DNA of 64,000 nucleotides. It comes from Lytechinus variegatus (taxonomy: Eukaryota > Echinodermata > Echinoidea > Temnopleuroida > Toxopneustidae). Made by a program: the position numbers and the translations under genes. Each line of letters starts with the position of its first letter. Position 1 is the stretch's first letter. This document shows positions 13,601 through 23,672 of the stretch, piece by piece. Below the pieces are notes generated by a model. The model was not told the origin of the DNA, ran no database searches, and saw only the letters and a program-made list of their open reading frames with translations. Location of the stretch: assembly GCF_018143015.1 (NCBI RefSeq), contig NC_054749.1, positions 30,228,411 through 30,292,410 of the forward strand, in the 5' to 3' direction.

Positions 13601-16600
13601 AGATATGTAAGTTTCCATCCGGGGGGGGGGCACTTACATTGATGAGTTGATACCATGCGCGACCCCCAAAACACGTAAAAAGGATGTCTTGTCTTTTTCA
13701 CGATAGGGCACGTTACGTACGTAACGTGATAAGGGTGTCAAAAACACAAAAATAATGAAAAAGGGTATCTATCGCTAGGAAAATTACGTGTTTAGGGTCG
13801 AATTTGCGCGGATGATAAAACAAAATTGAAATGTTTTATAAAGGATGTCCTTTTTGCCCCAACTCTTCGTGTTTAGAGTCCGATTTGCGCGAGGTGTAGA
13901 AGGTGGGGTCGTACTAAACCAAATAAGGTCGACGACCGAAGGACCTGTAACAACAAAATATACCTGTACTTGTTTCGGGGTTCATTTCAGGGAATATTGC
14001 CAAGAGTATCGTTTTGTTTCCAATACTTGTTAAGGGTATGGTTTCACACGCAAATACTTGTTAAGGGGTGCATTTTCAGAATATGAAAATTATACGTGTT
14101 TATGGTGCTTTCGAGACCCCATGGTCGCGCATGGTATCCACTCATGAATGGAAGTGCCCCCCCCCCCCGGGTTTCAATCCCACAAAATGTATAGGCCACA
14201 CGTCTGCCATAAAATACATAACCAATACGTACATGGCCTGCATTCTCTGATTATCTTGGAATAATTTTGTGAAAATATTTTCTGTTTCTCGAAGGCATTT
14301 TGGCGTGACAAAGGATATTCTGGTGAGATTATTAACTCCTCGGATAACAGTCTTTCACCTAATGATGTAGGACCATTGACTTATGTTTGTGATGCTACAT
14401 CGTGGAAAGGTAGCCCTGCCTTGGTGGGTTTTATCAACAACCCAATATATTGGAGCAACGAAGAGGTATGAGTAAAATCTAGCCAATCATCTCTCCAGAG
14501 TAATATTGTTTTATTCACCATTTATTATTGCGTCATCATCTTATGCATACTCATAAGAAGTTTACATTGTTTCATGAAATTTGGTCTATGACATTAATGG
14601 ACAATGAAGCCATTGAAGGCGGCGCCTCTTGCTGATCATCATGATCACGCTTGTTCGTTCCGCCCGTTAAACAAAAAAGTTAACAATTTTAGCGGTAAAA
14701 ATGCAGATGCATAATGTGTAATCATCTAAAGAGTAAAGACCTAAGTGATGGAATGTCTAATACCTTTTTTAAAATAAGAAATGATAATGAATTCATCTCA
14801 TCTTTGGCCTACATATTACTTCTTTGATAGGATCAGGATAGGAGAATTGCTATTCTGAAGCATCTAGAAAGATTCCTGGGATCTGAAGCTTTGTCACCGA
14901 TTGATTTCAGGGAAAAGGTAAATACTAATTATGAAACTTCTTAACTTAGCCTGACAGCTATCAACATGGGCCAGCTGCTGCCGATATATTAATAACTATA
15001 ATCATCCAGTCACCACCACCATTTCAATACAACAGGGTCATCATCCCACTGCTCCCATTATCCCAATAGATCCCACTGCTGCCACCCTCTCAATAGATCC
15101 CACTGCTATGCACTATCCCAATAGATCCCACTGCTGCCACCATCCCAATAGATCCCACATGCTCCCATTATCCCAATAGATCCCACTGCTGCCACCGTCT
15201 CAATAGATCCCACTGCTGCCACCATCTCAATAGATCCCACTGCTGCCACCATCTTAACAGATCCCACTGCTGCTATCATCCAAATAGATCCTACTGCTGC
15301 CAAAATCTTAATAGTCCCAATGCTGCCACCATCTCAATAGATCCCACTGCTGCCATCATTCCAATCCCACTGCTGCCACCATCTCAATAGATCCCACTGC
15401 TGTCACATCTAAATGGATCCCAATGCTACTATCATTCCAATCACACTGCTGCCACCATCTCCCGGTCACATCACAATAGATCCCACTGCTGCCATCATTC
15501 CGATCTCACTGCTGCCACCATCTCAATAGATCCCACTGCTGTCACATCTCACTGGATCCCACTGCTGCCATCATCTCATTAGATCCCAAAACTGCCACTA
15601 TCTCAAGAGATCCAACTGGTCCCATTATCTAAGTAGATCCCACTGCTGCTACCATCCCAATAGATCCCACTGCTGCCATAATCTTAATAGATCCCAATGC
15701 TGCCACCATCTCAGAAGATCCCACTGCTGCCATCATCTCAATAGATCCCACTGCTGCCATCATCTCAATAGATCTCACCATTGCCACAATCTCAATAGAC
15801 CCCACTGCAGCCACTTTTTAACAGATCCCACTGCTCCCATTATCCCAATACATCCAATTGCTCCCACTATCTCAATAGATCCCACTGCAGCCACCATCTC
15901 AATAGATCCCACTGCTGCCATCTCAATAAATCCCACTGCTGCCACAATCTCAATAGATCCCACTACTGCCATCATCTTAATTATCACACTGCTGCCACCA
16001 CCTCAATAGATCCCACTGCTTCCAGCATAGATCCCACTTCTGCCATCATCTCAATATATCAGACTGCTGCCACTACTCAACAGATCCCACTGCTGTCACC
16101 ATCTCAATAAACCCCACTGCTCCCATTTATCTCAATAGATCCCACTGCTGCCACCATCTCAATAGATCCCACTGATGCCACCATCCCAATAGATCCCACT
16201 GCTACCATCTTGATAAATCCCTCTACTGCCACCTTCTTATTAGATCCCACTGGTACCACAATCTGAATAGTTCCCATTGCACTACCATCTTATTGTACTC
16301 TAATTAGATAATTGCTCAATATTTAATCAAATGTTTTATTATGGTGTGGTATTTTATATTAAAGCTTCTTTCTTCAAAAATAATGCACAGGTTGAATGAT
16401 GTAAATCTGTCTCATTCCTTATATCTTCCTCCATAAACAGATATTTGAGTGATTTCCAACACACTTTCAAATATGTCAAATACATCATAATCTATTAATA
16501 AAAAATATATGCTTGTTCTAATGTGAGAATGTAATAAAATATTGAATAGAACTGAAATCAATTTCACATTTATAAAATAATGAAGATATATTCCTCAAAC

Positions 16601-18775
16601 ATAACATTACACAGATGGAATCATCATAATTGTATTTTTTTATTTAAAAAGCATTGGGCTGATGAACCTTACAATGGAGGGTGTCCAGTCAATGTGATGA
16701 TGACAGGTGCTGCAGAATATTGGGATGAAATCAGAGTGCCTTTTGATCGGCAAGTATACCAATCACTAAGTTAATACTTTGTAATCATGATTGTACTTTA
16801 GGCATTTGTAAATGGACTCCTTTAATCTCTTGATCAATATTTACATAGATAATTACAGCCTCATGATATTTTTATCATGCATAGATATCCTGGGGGTGTC
16901 GTTTGTTCTTTACAATTTATCAAACAATAATTATTTAGACATATGAATGAAATATTTATCATTCCGAATTATAGGTTAAAGAGCATATTAGCAAAGGAAT
17001 GACACCGTAATTAAATTGTTTCTTAAAAGTCCACCCCAACAAAAACTTGATTTGAATAAAAAGAGAAAAATTCAACAAGCATAACACTGAAAATTTCATC
17101 AAAATCGGATGTAAAATAAGAAAGTTATGGCATTTTAAAGTTTCGCTTATTTTCAACAAAATAGTTATATTAACGAGCCAGTTACATCCAAATGAGAGTG
17201 TTGATGATGTCACTCACTCACTATTTCTTTTGTAATTTATTATATGAAATATGAAATATCTTTATTTTCTCATTATTGTCATGTGAAATGAAGTTTCATT
17301 CCTCACTTAACACATTGAATTCTATTATTTTAACATTTTGTGCTTCAGGCAAGGAGGTCCTAATCGTCAAATTCGTAAAAATTGAAATATTGTATAATTC
17401 AAACAATAAAAAACAAAATAGTGAGTGACATCATCGACTCTCTCATTTGGATGTAACTGGCTCGTTCATATAAGTATTTTGTTGAAAATAAGCAAAACTT
17501 TGAAATGTCATAACTTTCTTATTTTACATCTGATTTTGATGAAATCTTCAGCATTGTGCTTGTCTGATTTTTCTCTATTGATTCTAATCAACATTTTTCT
17601 GAGGTGGACTTGACCTTTAAAGTAAAATTGCATGGTTCATAATATTCAACACAGAGGTTCTTCCAAAACCCAACCAATCTTGTCCACATTTAGCATTTTT
17701 TCTTCTCATAATAATCATGTGGGAGGAGGGCACTATAAAATCATATCGAACTAATACCCCCTGTTACCGGCGGTCTGCTCTATGAAGCAATCTGTGATTT
17801 TCACCGACTCCTTTGTTCTGAGCACAAGCAAGTATTTGAAGGAGCTTATAACAATCAATAATAAAAAAAACTTACTATTTGTTTGATGATAGGGTCCCCA
17901 TGTCATCATTTCATAAACTAGTCAGCACTGACAAACATGTCATTTTCTGTCAGTTAATACCTAGTTCTCACTGTCAAGATTCAAAAGGTGATCTTAATCG
18001 TGTAGTAATCAAAGTGATCTTATTAGATAGAATCAGATCAGTTGTGGCAATTGTATCGATTGTTGAAAAATTTTGAATGGTTCAAATAATTTTGTGATCA
18101 GTTACAAAAAGGCCAATCTTGGCATTCATAAAGGATCACACAACAGTGGGAACAGGGTATCAACTTGTAACAATCAAAGACCAGGGTCCGTAACATAAAT
18201 GTTAGCAATTGATCGTATGCTTGGTTTTCACGATTGATTGTACATTGTAGTCAATGCAATCACTCATAGAAAATCGTTCTACCATAATTGCTAAGCTTTG
18301 TGTTACAGGCGCCAGTGACTCTCAGTAAATCACAAGGAAGGGTTTCACTAAAATTGTCACAGTTGACAACTTTAATAAAACATCCCCTGGTGGTCCCTGA
18401 ATAATATAGGAATTTTATAATTCAGTACTCAAAGTTTTAACTAACATCACATTGGACCTTCATTTCAGAGTACATTGGGCAGGTACGGAGACAGCCACAC
18501 ACTGGATGGGGTACCTGAGTGGCGCTGTACAGTCTGGTCTAAGAGCTGCAGATGAGATAGTCAACAGGCTAGGAGTCTCTGAGGAATCCAGGAACAACAG
18601 TTCAGACCTTCTCAAGTCGCTTGACAGTCCTGGAGATGATGAACGGAGATCAACAGATGGCTGGATGACTAGTGGATTGCAGTGGGTGTGGACATTTGGG
18701 AAGGTTGGGCTGGGATTGGTTGTAGCTGGGCTAGTAGGTGTTGGAGCTCAGGCATGGATTCAAGGCAATGATTAA
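7665..18775 (+). CDS. Monoamine-oxidase-like flavin amine oxidase, 11 exons, 539 aa
   Basis: Coding exons: 7665-7800, 9740-9827, 10330-10507, 11579-11693, 11993-12150, 12595-12775, 13194-13294, 14295-14465, 14831-14917, 16652-16749, 18469-18775. All phases join and total 1620 bases. FAD-dependent oxidation of amines to aldehydes, ammonia and H2O2 is the family reaction. Visible features are the dinucleotide motif GAGLSG (18-23), ribose-binding Glu43, DRVGGRT (46-52), DLGGQW, Lys312 at the position of MAO-B Lys296, YNGGCP with flavin-linking Cys416, and [10 protein letters not shown]-like [10 protein letters not shown] with Tyr453 (MAO-B Tyr435). Residues about 508-533 form a hydrophobic tail-anchor helix like that of outer-mitochondrial-membrane MAO. 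The length is close to vertebrate MAO (about 520). Odd points are Pro417 where MAO-B has Tyr398, and intron 10, which uses a GC donor. MAO-A/B subtype and substrate cannot be assigned. Confidence 0.93.
8155..9560 (+). repeat. AATGGTAT-type minisatellite in MAO-like intron 1
   Basis: Short modules such as TGAATGGTATACCATATACC, AATGGTGTCTCAGTGGTATC and TTAGTGTTATGTGTCTTCAA are repeated in a fixed order. They form higher-order units of roughly 150-180 bases, which are in turn duplicated in a block of roughly 880 bases. The overlapping open frames rich in [13 protein letters not shown]-like sequence on both strands are repeat shadows and not genes. The array fills most of intron 1, directly ahead of exon 2. 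Confidence 0.9.
8630..8868 (+). repeat. Duplicated 3' splice-site segment (decoy acceptor of exon 2)
   Basis: This segment is about 95% identical by eye to 9520-9752. It contains the branch and pyrimidine region, the acceptor CAG (AG at 8854-8855) and the first roughly 13 bases of exon 2 (ATAGGGTCGGAG). After that, minisatellite sequence resumes in place of the exon. If this acceptor were used, the frame would meet a stop within about 25 codons. It was evidently copied when the minisatellite block doubled. Confidence 0.8.
10706..11225. mobile_element. Fold-back MITE, family F1, copy B (diverged)
   Basis: Lies in intron 3 of the MAO-like gene. It shows the left-arm TTGATTTGAATAAAAAGATC, the ATTTCATCAAATTCGG segment and the right-arm TCATAACTTAATTCTTACTT. 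The outermost parts of both ends are degraded and the internal loop matches the other copies only in patches, so this appears to be the oldest of the four copies. Confidence 0.65.
13620..14171. mobile_element. MITE family G1, copy 2
   Basis: Inserted in intron 7 of the MAO-like gene. The internal sequence is nearly the same as at 6843-7392, including TTTCACGATAGGGCACGTTA and AAGGATGTCCTTTTTGCCCC. The flanks are TTTCCATC (13612-13619) and TTTCAATC (14172-14179), an 8-base target duplication with one change. The terminal G/C runs differ in length from the other copies. There is no coding capacity. Confidence 0.88.
15000..16280. repeat. 27-base minisatellite in MAO-like intron 9
   Basis: About 45 imperfect tandem units of ATCTCAATAGATCCCACTGC followed by TGCCACC. 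The unit is 27 bases, a multiple of three, so the - strand reads as repeated AAVGSIEMV without stops. This gives false open frames at 15106-15303, 15629-15814 and 15775-15987. Units vary by point changes and small deletions, including CATCATT and CCATTATC variants. The array lies between exon 9 (ending 14917) and exon 10 (starting 16652). Confidence 0.92.
17022..17620. mobile_element. Fold-back MITE, family F1, copy C (best preserved)
   Basis: Lies in intron 10 of the MAO-like gene. It has a left arm of about 210 bases starting AAAAGTCCACCCCAAC. After a loop of about 170 bases comes an inverted right arm ending GAGGTGGACTTGACCTTTAA. Paired segments include AATAAGAAAGTTATGGCATT with its near complement, and GAGCCAGTTACATCCAAATG with CATTTGGATGTAACTGGCTC. 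A transcript could fold into a long hairpin. TTAA borders both ends, but a TTAA target duplication is not certain. Confidence 0.85.
18186..18312. repeat. Short inverted-repeat element in the last MAO-like intron
   Basis: An imperfect hairpin runs from AGGGTCCGTAACATAAATGT through AATTGATCG to ATTGCTAAGCTTTGTGTTAC. Related arrangement and wording occur at about 53864-54017 (AAGGTTTGTGTTATTGGACC). It is absent from the visible part of the upstream duplicate intron, which begins right after this point. It is a small non-coding inverted-repeat element. Confidence 0.5.
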
Positions 18776-19091
18776 TATCAAGAGTATTTCACAAAGCGAT
18801 TTCTGAGTGATGGTGGAAATCACTGCTAAGACGGTTAATTACATGCAACACTAGAGAACTCATTTTCAAAATATCTTGATACTCTGTAGGATTTGATTAT
18901 CGACAATCAATTAAGATATAGATCAGGTGAGGGATCAAGAGTCACTTAAAGGGACGTGTATAATCTCCCTTGGCTCCAAATTATTTTTTAAAATGTCACA
19001 AAAACTATGCAAAGGTATGAAGTTACAGGCAAAGATATGGTTGGAACATTGAATTGTGATATTTTTTAAAGAATTATCAAGCTTAATAAGA

Positions 19092-19097
19092 AATAAA
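19092..19097 (+). terminator. Candidate polyadenylation signal of the MAO-like gene
   Basis: AATAAA lies about 315 bases after the stop codon in an AT-rich stretch. The same signal is present at the matching place (712-717) behind the upstream copy, whose surroundings have otherwise drifted. Conservation between the duplicates is the main support. Other A-rich hexamers nearby mean the true cleavage site is uncertain. Confidence 0.35.
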
Positions 19098-19620
19098 TAA
19101 AAAAAATAAAAAATGAATAAGTAGCATTTTGTAGTTACTGCTTCAAATGTTGAAATTTGCCAGCAATAGTTGATCATAATTATCATTCTAACTTGATATT
19201 GATATGTTGAAAAGTAAAATATTTAAGGACGTTGTTACACCGCATATACAAAATGCATTTCAACTATGCAATTTATCAACTCTTGAGGAGAAAATTTGAA
19301 AAAAAACATTTTTTTAAAATCCCCCTTCTTGTCAGACATAGTTTCAAACAAAAACAAGAGGTTTTAAAATAGCCAATTGTGCTTTTTTCTAGTTTAAGTT
19401 ACTGTAGAACTTGTTAACTTTTTTCCCATCACCGTTATCATTATTCCAGTTGTCCTAGCTTTCTCTCCCATAATTGGCTCTTTCAATGTGCCGCATATAT
19501 CTTCTCTGTTTTACATGCACACAATGTCAAATTTCATGTGTTGTATTTTGATTCTTACTGAATTTGTTAAGATTAACAGCTGTTGTTCATGTTTGATTTT
19601 CAATATTTAAATATTTGTAT

Positions 19621-22614
19621 ATCAACACATTTTTTAATTAAATAAGATGCATATTGATAGATGGAATTATGTTATGATGTTCATTGTACATAAATGCATT
19701 GAAAATGATAACATCAGAGAGGGGCTTACACAGTTCCATCCCCCCCCCTCCAAAAAAAAGAGAGAAAAAAATGACAGAGAATATGGTGCCATGAAAACTG
19801 ATAATTTCCTTCAAAAAAAGATGTTGTGTACAGAATTCGATTTTTCAAATTCAAATCTGTTCGCAATAAAACATTTTTTTAATTTGATCCATTCTGTATT
19901 ATACCAAATAGGATTTTTTTAAATGTACAGAAAATAACTACACAAATCTGTCATAAATTTTTTTGAATTTTTGTTTAAGAATATAGAAAACTTTTACTAA
20001 TCAAGTGTAAGTTTCTACAATAATGATTTTGTCTGTCTTTGTTTTATCATGTAGTCATAAGCTATTATAAATATTGCATTAATCCCATTCCTAATGATAA
20101 CATAGTTTTATGAAATAAAAATAGTTCTTATTGCTACTTTTCCTACAACCATTGCAGTTTTATTTTGTGAAATTAAGTCCATGAACTTGTCACTTATACA
20201 TTTTTAAAAATTTATTTTATACTTTATTGTATATTTAAATGTTATTTTTCTTTAAAGTTGAACTACAATTTAAAGAGAGTCTGGTTAAACTAAGCAGTCT
20301 TCTTTGTAATTATGTGTCCTTTTTTTTACATAACACCCAAGGAATCACATGCGATAAGTCATGAAAATGGAGTTCACAACTAGAGATGCTTGGCGGTTCG
20401 CGCGGCCAAGCACATGTATCCCCGAACCCACCGCAACATCCATCAGTGCGATATAGAGAGCTCACACAGATATTTGATAAATAAATACAATTGTCATGAT
20501 GACAATGACCCTTCCCACATTTTGCCTGTGGGTAACAAATTTGATGACAACAATATGACGTAGCAGCATGACTCAGCAGAACCTAAAATATTGTCCACTG
20601 TTGGGGAATACAATTATAGAGTAATCTGGATATATTTTATAAACCTAACCCTAAGACCCCCACCAAAAATAATAGGTAGCTGTTAGAGCACACACAAGGA
20701 TATCTCTGCTATTTCCGCAAAAACTGTTGTTACCATGGCAACGAAGTCTCCGCCCACACCAAAATCGATAGGCTTCTTCATTATACCATACTCGACCTTC
20801 ATGCCAAATTTGAAGATGATCGGAGAAGAAATGCAGCTGATTGAGCCCTCACAAGGAAATCTCTGGGGCGGACGCGGCGGCGGCACGACGAGGCCAAATC
20901 CATAGTTCGGGGGATACAATAACACACCGCCCCTCTATCACACATGGATAATGTATAAAATATACGAAAAAAATGTTTAGCAAACCCACATTGACAAAAA
21001 GAAATTCATAAATAAGAATATTTATATCTTTTAAGACTCATATTTATTCCTTTACGTGTCTTGACAAGTCATTTACATGATAATATTGCAAGTTGATCCC
21101 TACATGCTTCAAGAATACAAGTACACTAGTCCACATGAATATATTTGATCAATATAATATCCAACTTGTTTAGAATCTCTGGATTCGACAATGTTACATA
21201 TATTAGATATTATTATACACTGATTGAACAAAAAACTTAGATTATTTAAAATATATTTGATAGTATCAATATATTTCATTACACATACATATGTTAAGAC
21301 ATGAGGAAGTTATTTTGTAAACCAATTTATCTATAAAAAAATTGATCCTTGTATATTTTTATCCAAGAAAATTGATGAATAATCTTATCATCAACTACTC
21401 CACTCCCTATATAAAGAGACCAATTTTAGGTTTTCACCCATCATATCAATTTAAATTCTTCATGCTTGATATTCTTAATCCCACAATATACATACTGTAC
21501 TACAATAAACTTTTAACTATATATCTGGTAAAAACGTCTCGACCAAACTAAAGTATATGTGTCAGCTTGCTTCATACATGTATATATTAGCAGTGTAAAA
21601 GTAAAAACTTTCACACAGTTGATTTTGTTTGGTACCTAGCCAGGCAAAACCCAACCATTTTCAACTTTGGCAGATAATTAGAAATAATAATCAGGTAAAC
21701 AATAGCAAATATCCACAACTTTCAACATTTACAAAGCACTTTTACTTGAACATGGCTACCACAGGCATACCGTTATATTTTCATGCTAGTATATTGCTGT
21801 ACCTTGTGAATGCGCAAATATTCCTACACCACAGACTAAGCCATATACACTACATGTTGACAATCAATTTCGTTTACATATACCTTGAAGATATTGTGGA
21901 ATACCTGCAAATATTTCAATTTGAGATATATAGATTCTTTGACTTCAACTCATGTGTTTACCATTTCTAGGTAGTAAAATTAATTCTTTTTCCAATGGAA
22001 ATGTTAATGGCCATAACAAAACAGTATAATTCAATTTCCAAATATTAGCTAATATTTTTCACTTACAAAAAATATTCATTACTACCATACCAGTATATGA
22101 GAATGTAAAATTATAATTCATAAACTACTACTCATATATTTATACCACTTTTAGGTTTACAGACAGAGCCTTCTTTTTCAATCTGAAAATGTAAAATGTA
22201 AACAGAACATTCAACTTGGACAAAGAGTGGGTGGGAGTGAGCAATTGTTGACATAAACATTACATTGCCAATGCTAACATGTACTTAATACACATTTCAT
22301 GTATAATTAATCGGTTATTTTCTCTCTGCAATTTGCTTGATATACACATGCTATATACTTCGGATAGATCAAAATATAACCATGGATTAATAATGGATGA
22401 AATATATAACGCTGCTTTGGACAAAAAAATATAATCAGGCACACATTGATGGTCTACCATAGATTTATGATTAATGTACAAATATATACCAGGCTTTGAG
22501 AAAGCACAGTGCGGAATTATTCATCCAAAGTCGGACTGGCAAGTAATATTGCCAGCCCAAACAAGGACTGAATGATTCCCACTAATTATTAAAAAAAAAT
22601 GTTTTCTATCCCTT
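19621..22614. other. Intergenic AT-rich sequence between the convergent genes
   Basis: Apart from the duplicated patch at 19925-20095, this stretch shows no gene. A GC-richer segment at about 20340-20940 contains open frames but no splice context. It has the look of a dispersed repeat (TTGGCGGTTCGCGCGGCCAA is nearly palindromic at about 20391-20410). The part 21000-22480 is strongly AT-rich with short chance frames only. A short inverted motif pair at about 22485-22585 (AATATATACCAGGC, then ATTGCCAGCCC) resembles the element at 58712-58864. Confidence 0.5.
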
Positions 22615-23190
22615 CTTTAGAGGTCAAGTCCACCCCAGGAAAATGCTGACTTGAATAAATAGAGAAAACTCAAACTAGCATAGTGCTGAAAATTTCATCA
22701 AAATCGGAAGTAAAATAAGAAAGTTATGACATTTTAAAATTTTGCTTATTTTTCACAGAACTGTGATATGGATAACTAGGTGAGTCAGTCGATGATGTCC
22801 ATCACTAATTCTTTTTTGTTTTTGTTATACAATATTTCATTTTTCAAAGATTTGACAAGAAGGACCAACTTGACTGAACCATATAGTATTAGACAATGCT
22901 AATTTCATATGTTCAGGGAGGAATTAATTGTTGTATCACTTGACAATGAGAAAATTAGAATATTTCATATAATATAATACAAAAGAAATAGTGAGTGGAT
23001 GACGTCATAGTCTCATTTGCATACCAACTAGGATGTGCATATAACTGTGAATTGTTAAATTAAGCAAAACTTTAAAATGTCATAACTTTCTTATTTTAAA
23101 TCTGATTTTGATGAAATTTTCAGTGTTATGCTTGATGGATTTTTCTCATTTTATTCAAATCAACTTATGTTGGGGTGGACTTGTCCTTTA
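22615..23190. mobile_element. Fold-back MITE, family F1, copy D
   Basis: It starts CTTTAGAGGTCAAGTCCACC and ends TTGGGGTGGACTTGTCCTTT, with long complementary arms between. These include TCATCAAAATCGGAAGTAAA on the left and ATCTGATTTTGATGAAATTT on the right. The loop carries TTGACAAGAAGGACCAACTTG. It lies about 480 bases downstream of the HGS stop codon (on the - strand) and may be transcribed as part of the HGS 3' UTR, where it could form a double-stranded hairpin. Confidence 0.82.
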
Positions 23191-23672
23191 AGTATGAACG
23201 ACAAATTTTGGTTATCTTGTCCTAGCTGGTCTGCATTCCCATTCTGGACCAAATTTGTTCCACCACTGCGCTCAGCAGAAGCTGATCAGTATCTATGCCA
23301 GTACATTTCAAGGGTCGTCCACTACATAAAAGGAACTGTTGCATCATGCCCAAGACAAAGTGAGAGCTTCAAATCGTTTTCAATATTTTTTCCAGGCCAG
23401 AAGTTTGCAAAACGAAAGATTATTTAACATCACCAACCAATAATTCAGAATACTCATGAGTATTAATGGAAGGGATAAAGTATAAATTATGAGTGATTTC
23501 TTTGTCACAGTACAAGAAGTGGCATATTGGTAACAAGATTGAAGGGAAGAAAAATAGGGAGAGAAAGAGAATGAGAGGGACAGAGCGAACATGAGATGAG
23601 TACAATTATTCTTCAGAATGAAGATGAATAAGAATGCTTACACAAAATAACTGATGAGATATCCTTGAACTA
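23191..23672 (-). other. Proximal 3' UTR or 3' flank of HGS
   Basis: Directly follows the HGS stop codon on the - strand. No AATAAA or ATTAAA was found on the - strand between the stop and the fold-back MITE at 22615-23190, so either the 3' UTR runs through that element or it uses a variant signal. Open frames here on both strands are short and lack motifs. Confidence 0.4.

Noticed and set aside
15106-15987. Repeated AAVGSIEMV open frames on the - strand
   Set aside because: Product of a 27-base minisatellite within an amine oxidase intron; no start context, no domain.
20683-20925. 80-codon open frame in a GC-richer intergenic patch
   Set aside because: No splice sites, no recognised domain, and the surrounding sequence looks like a dispersed repeat.
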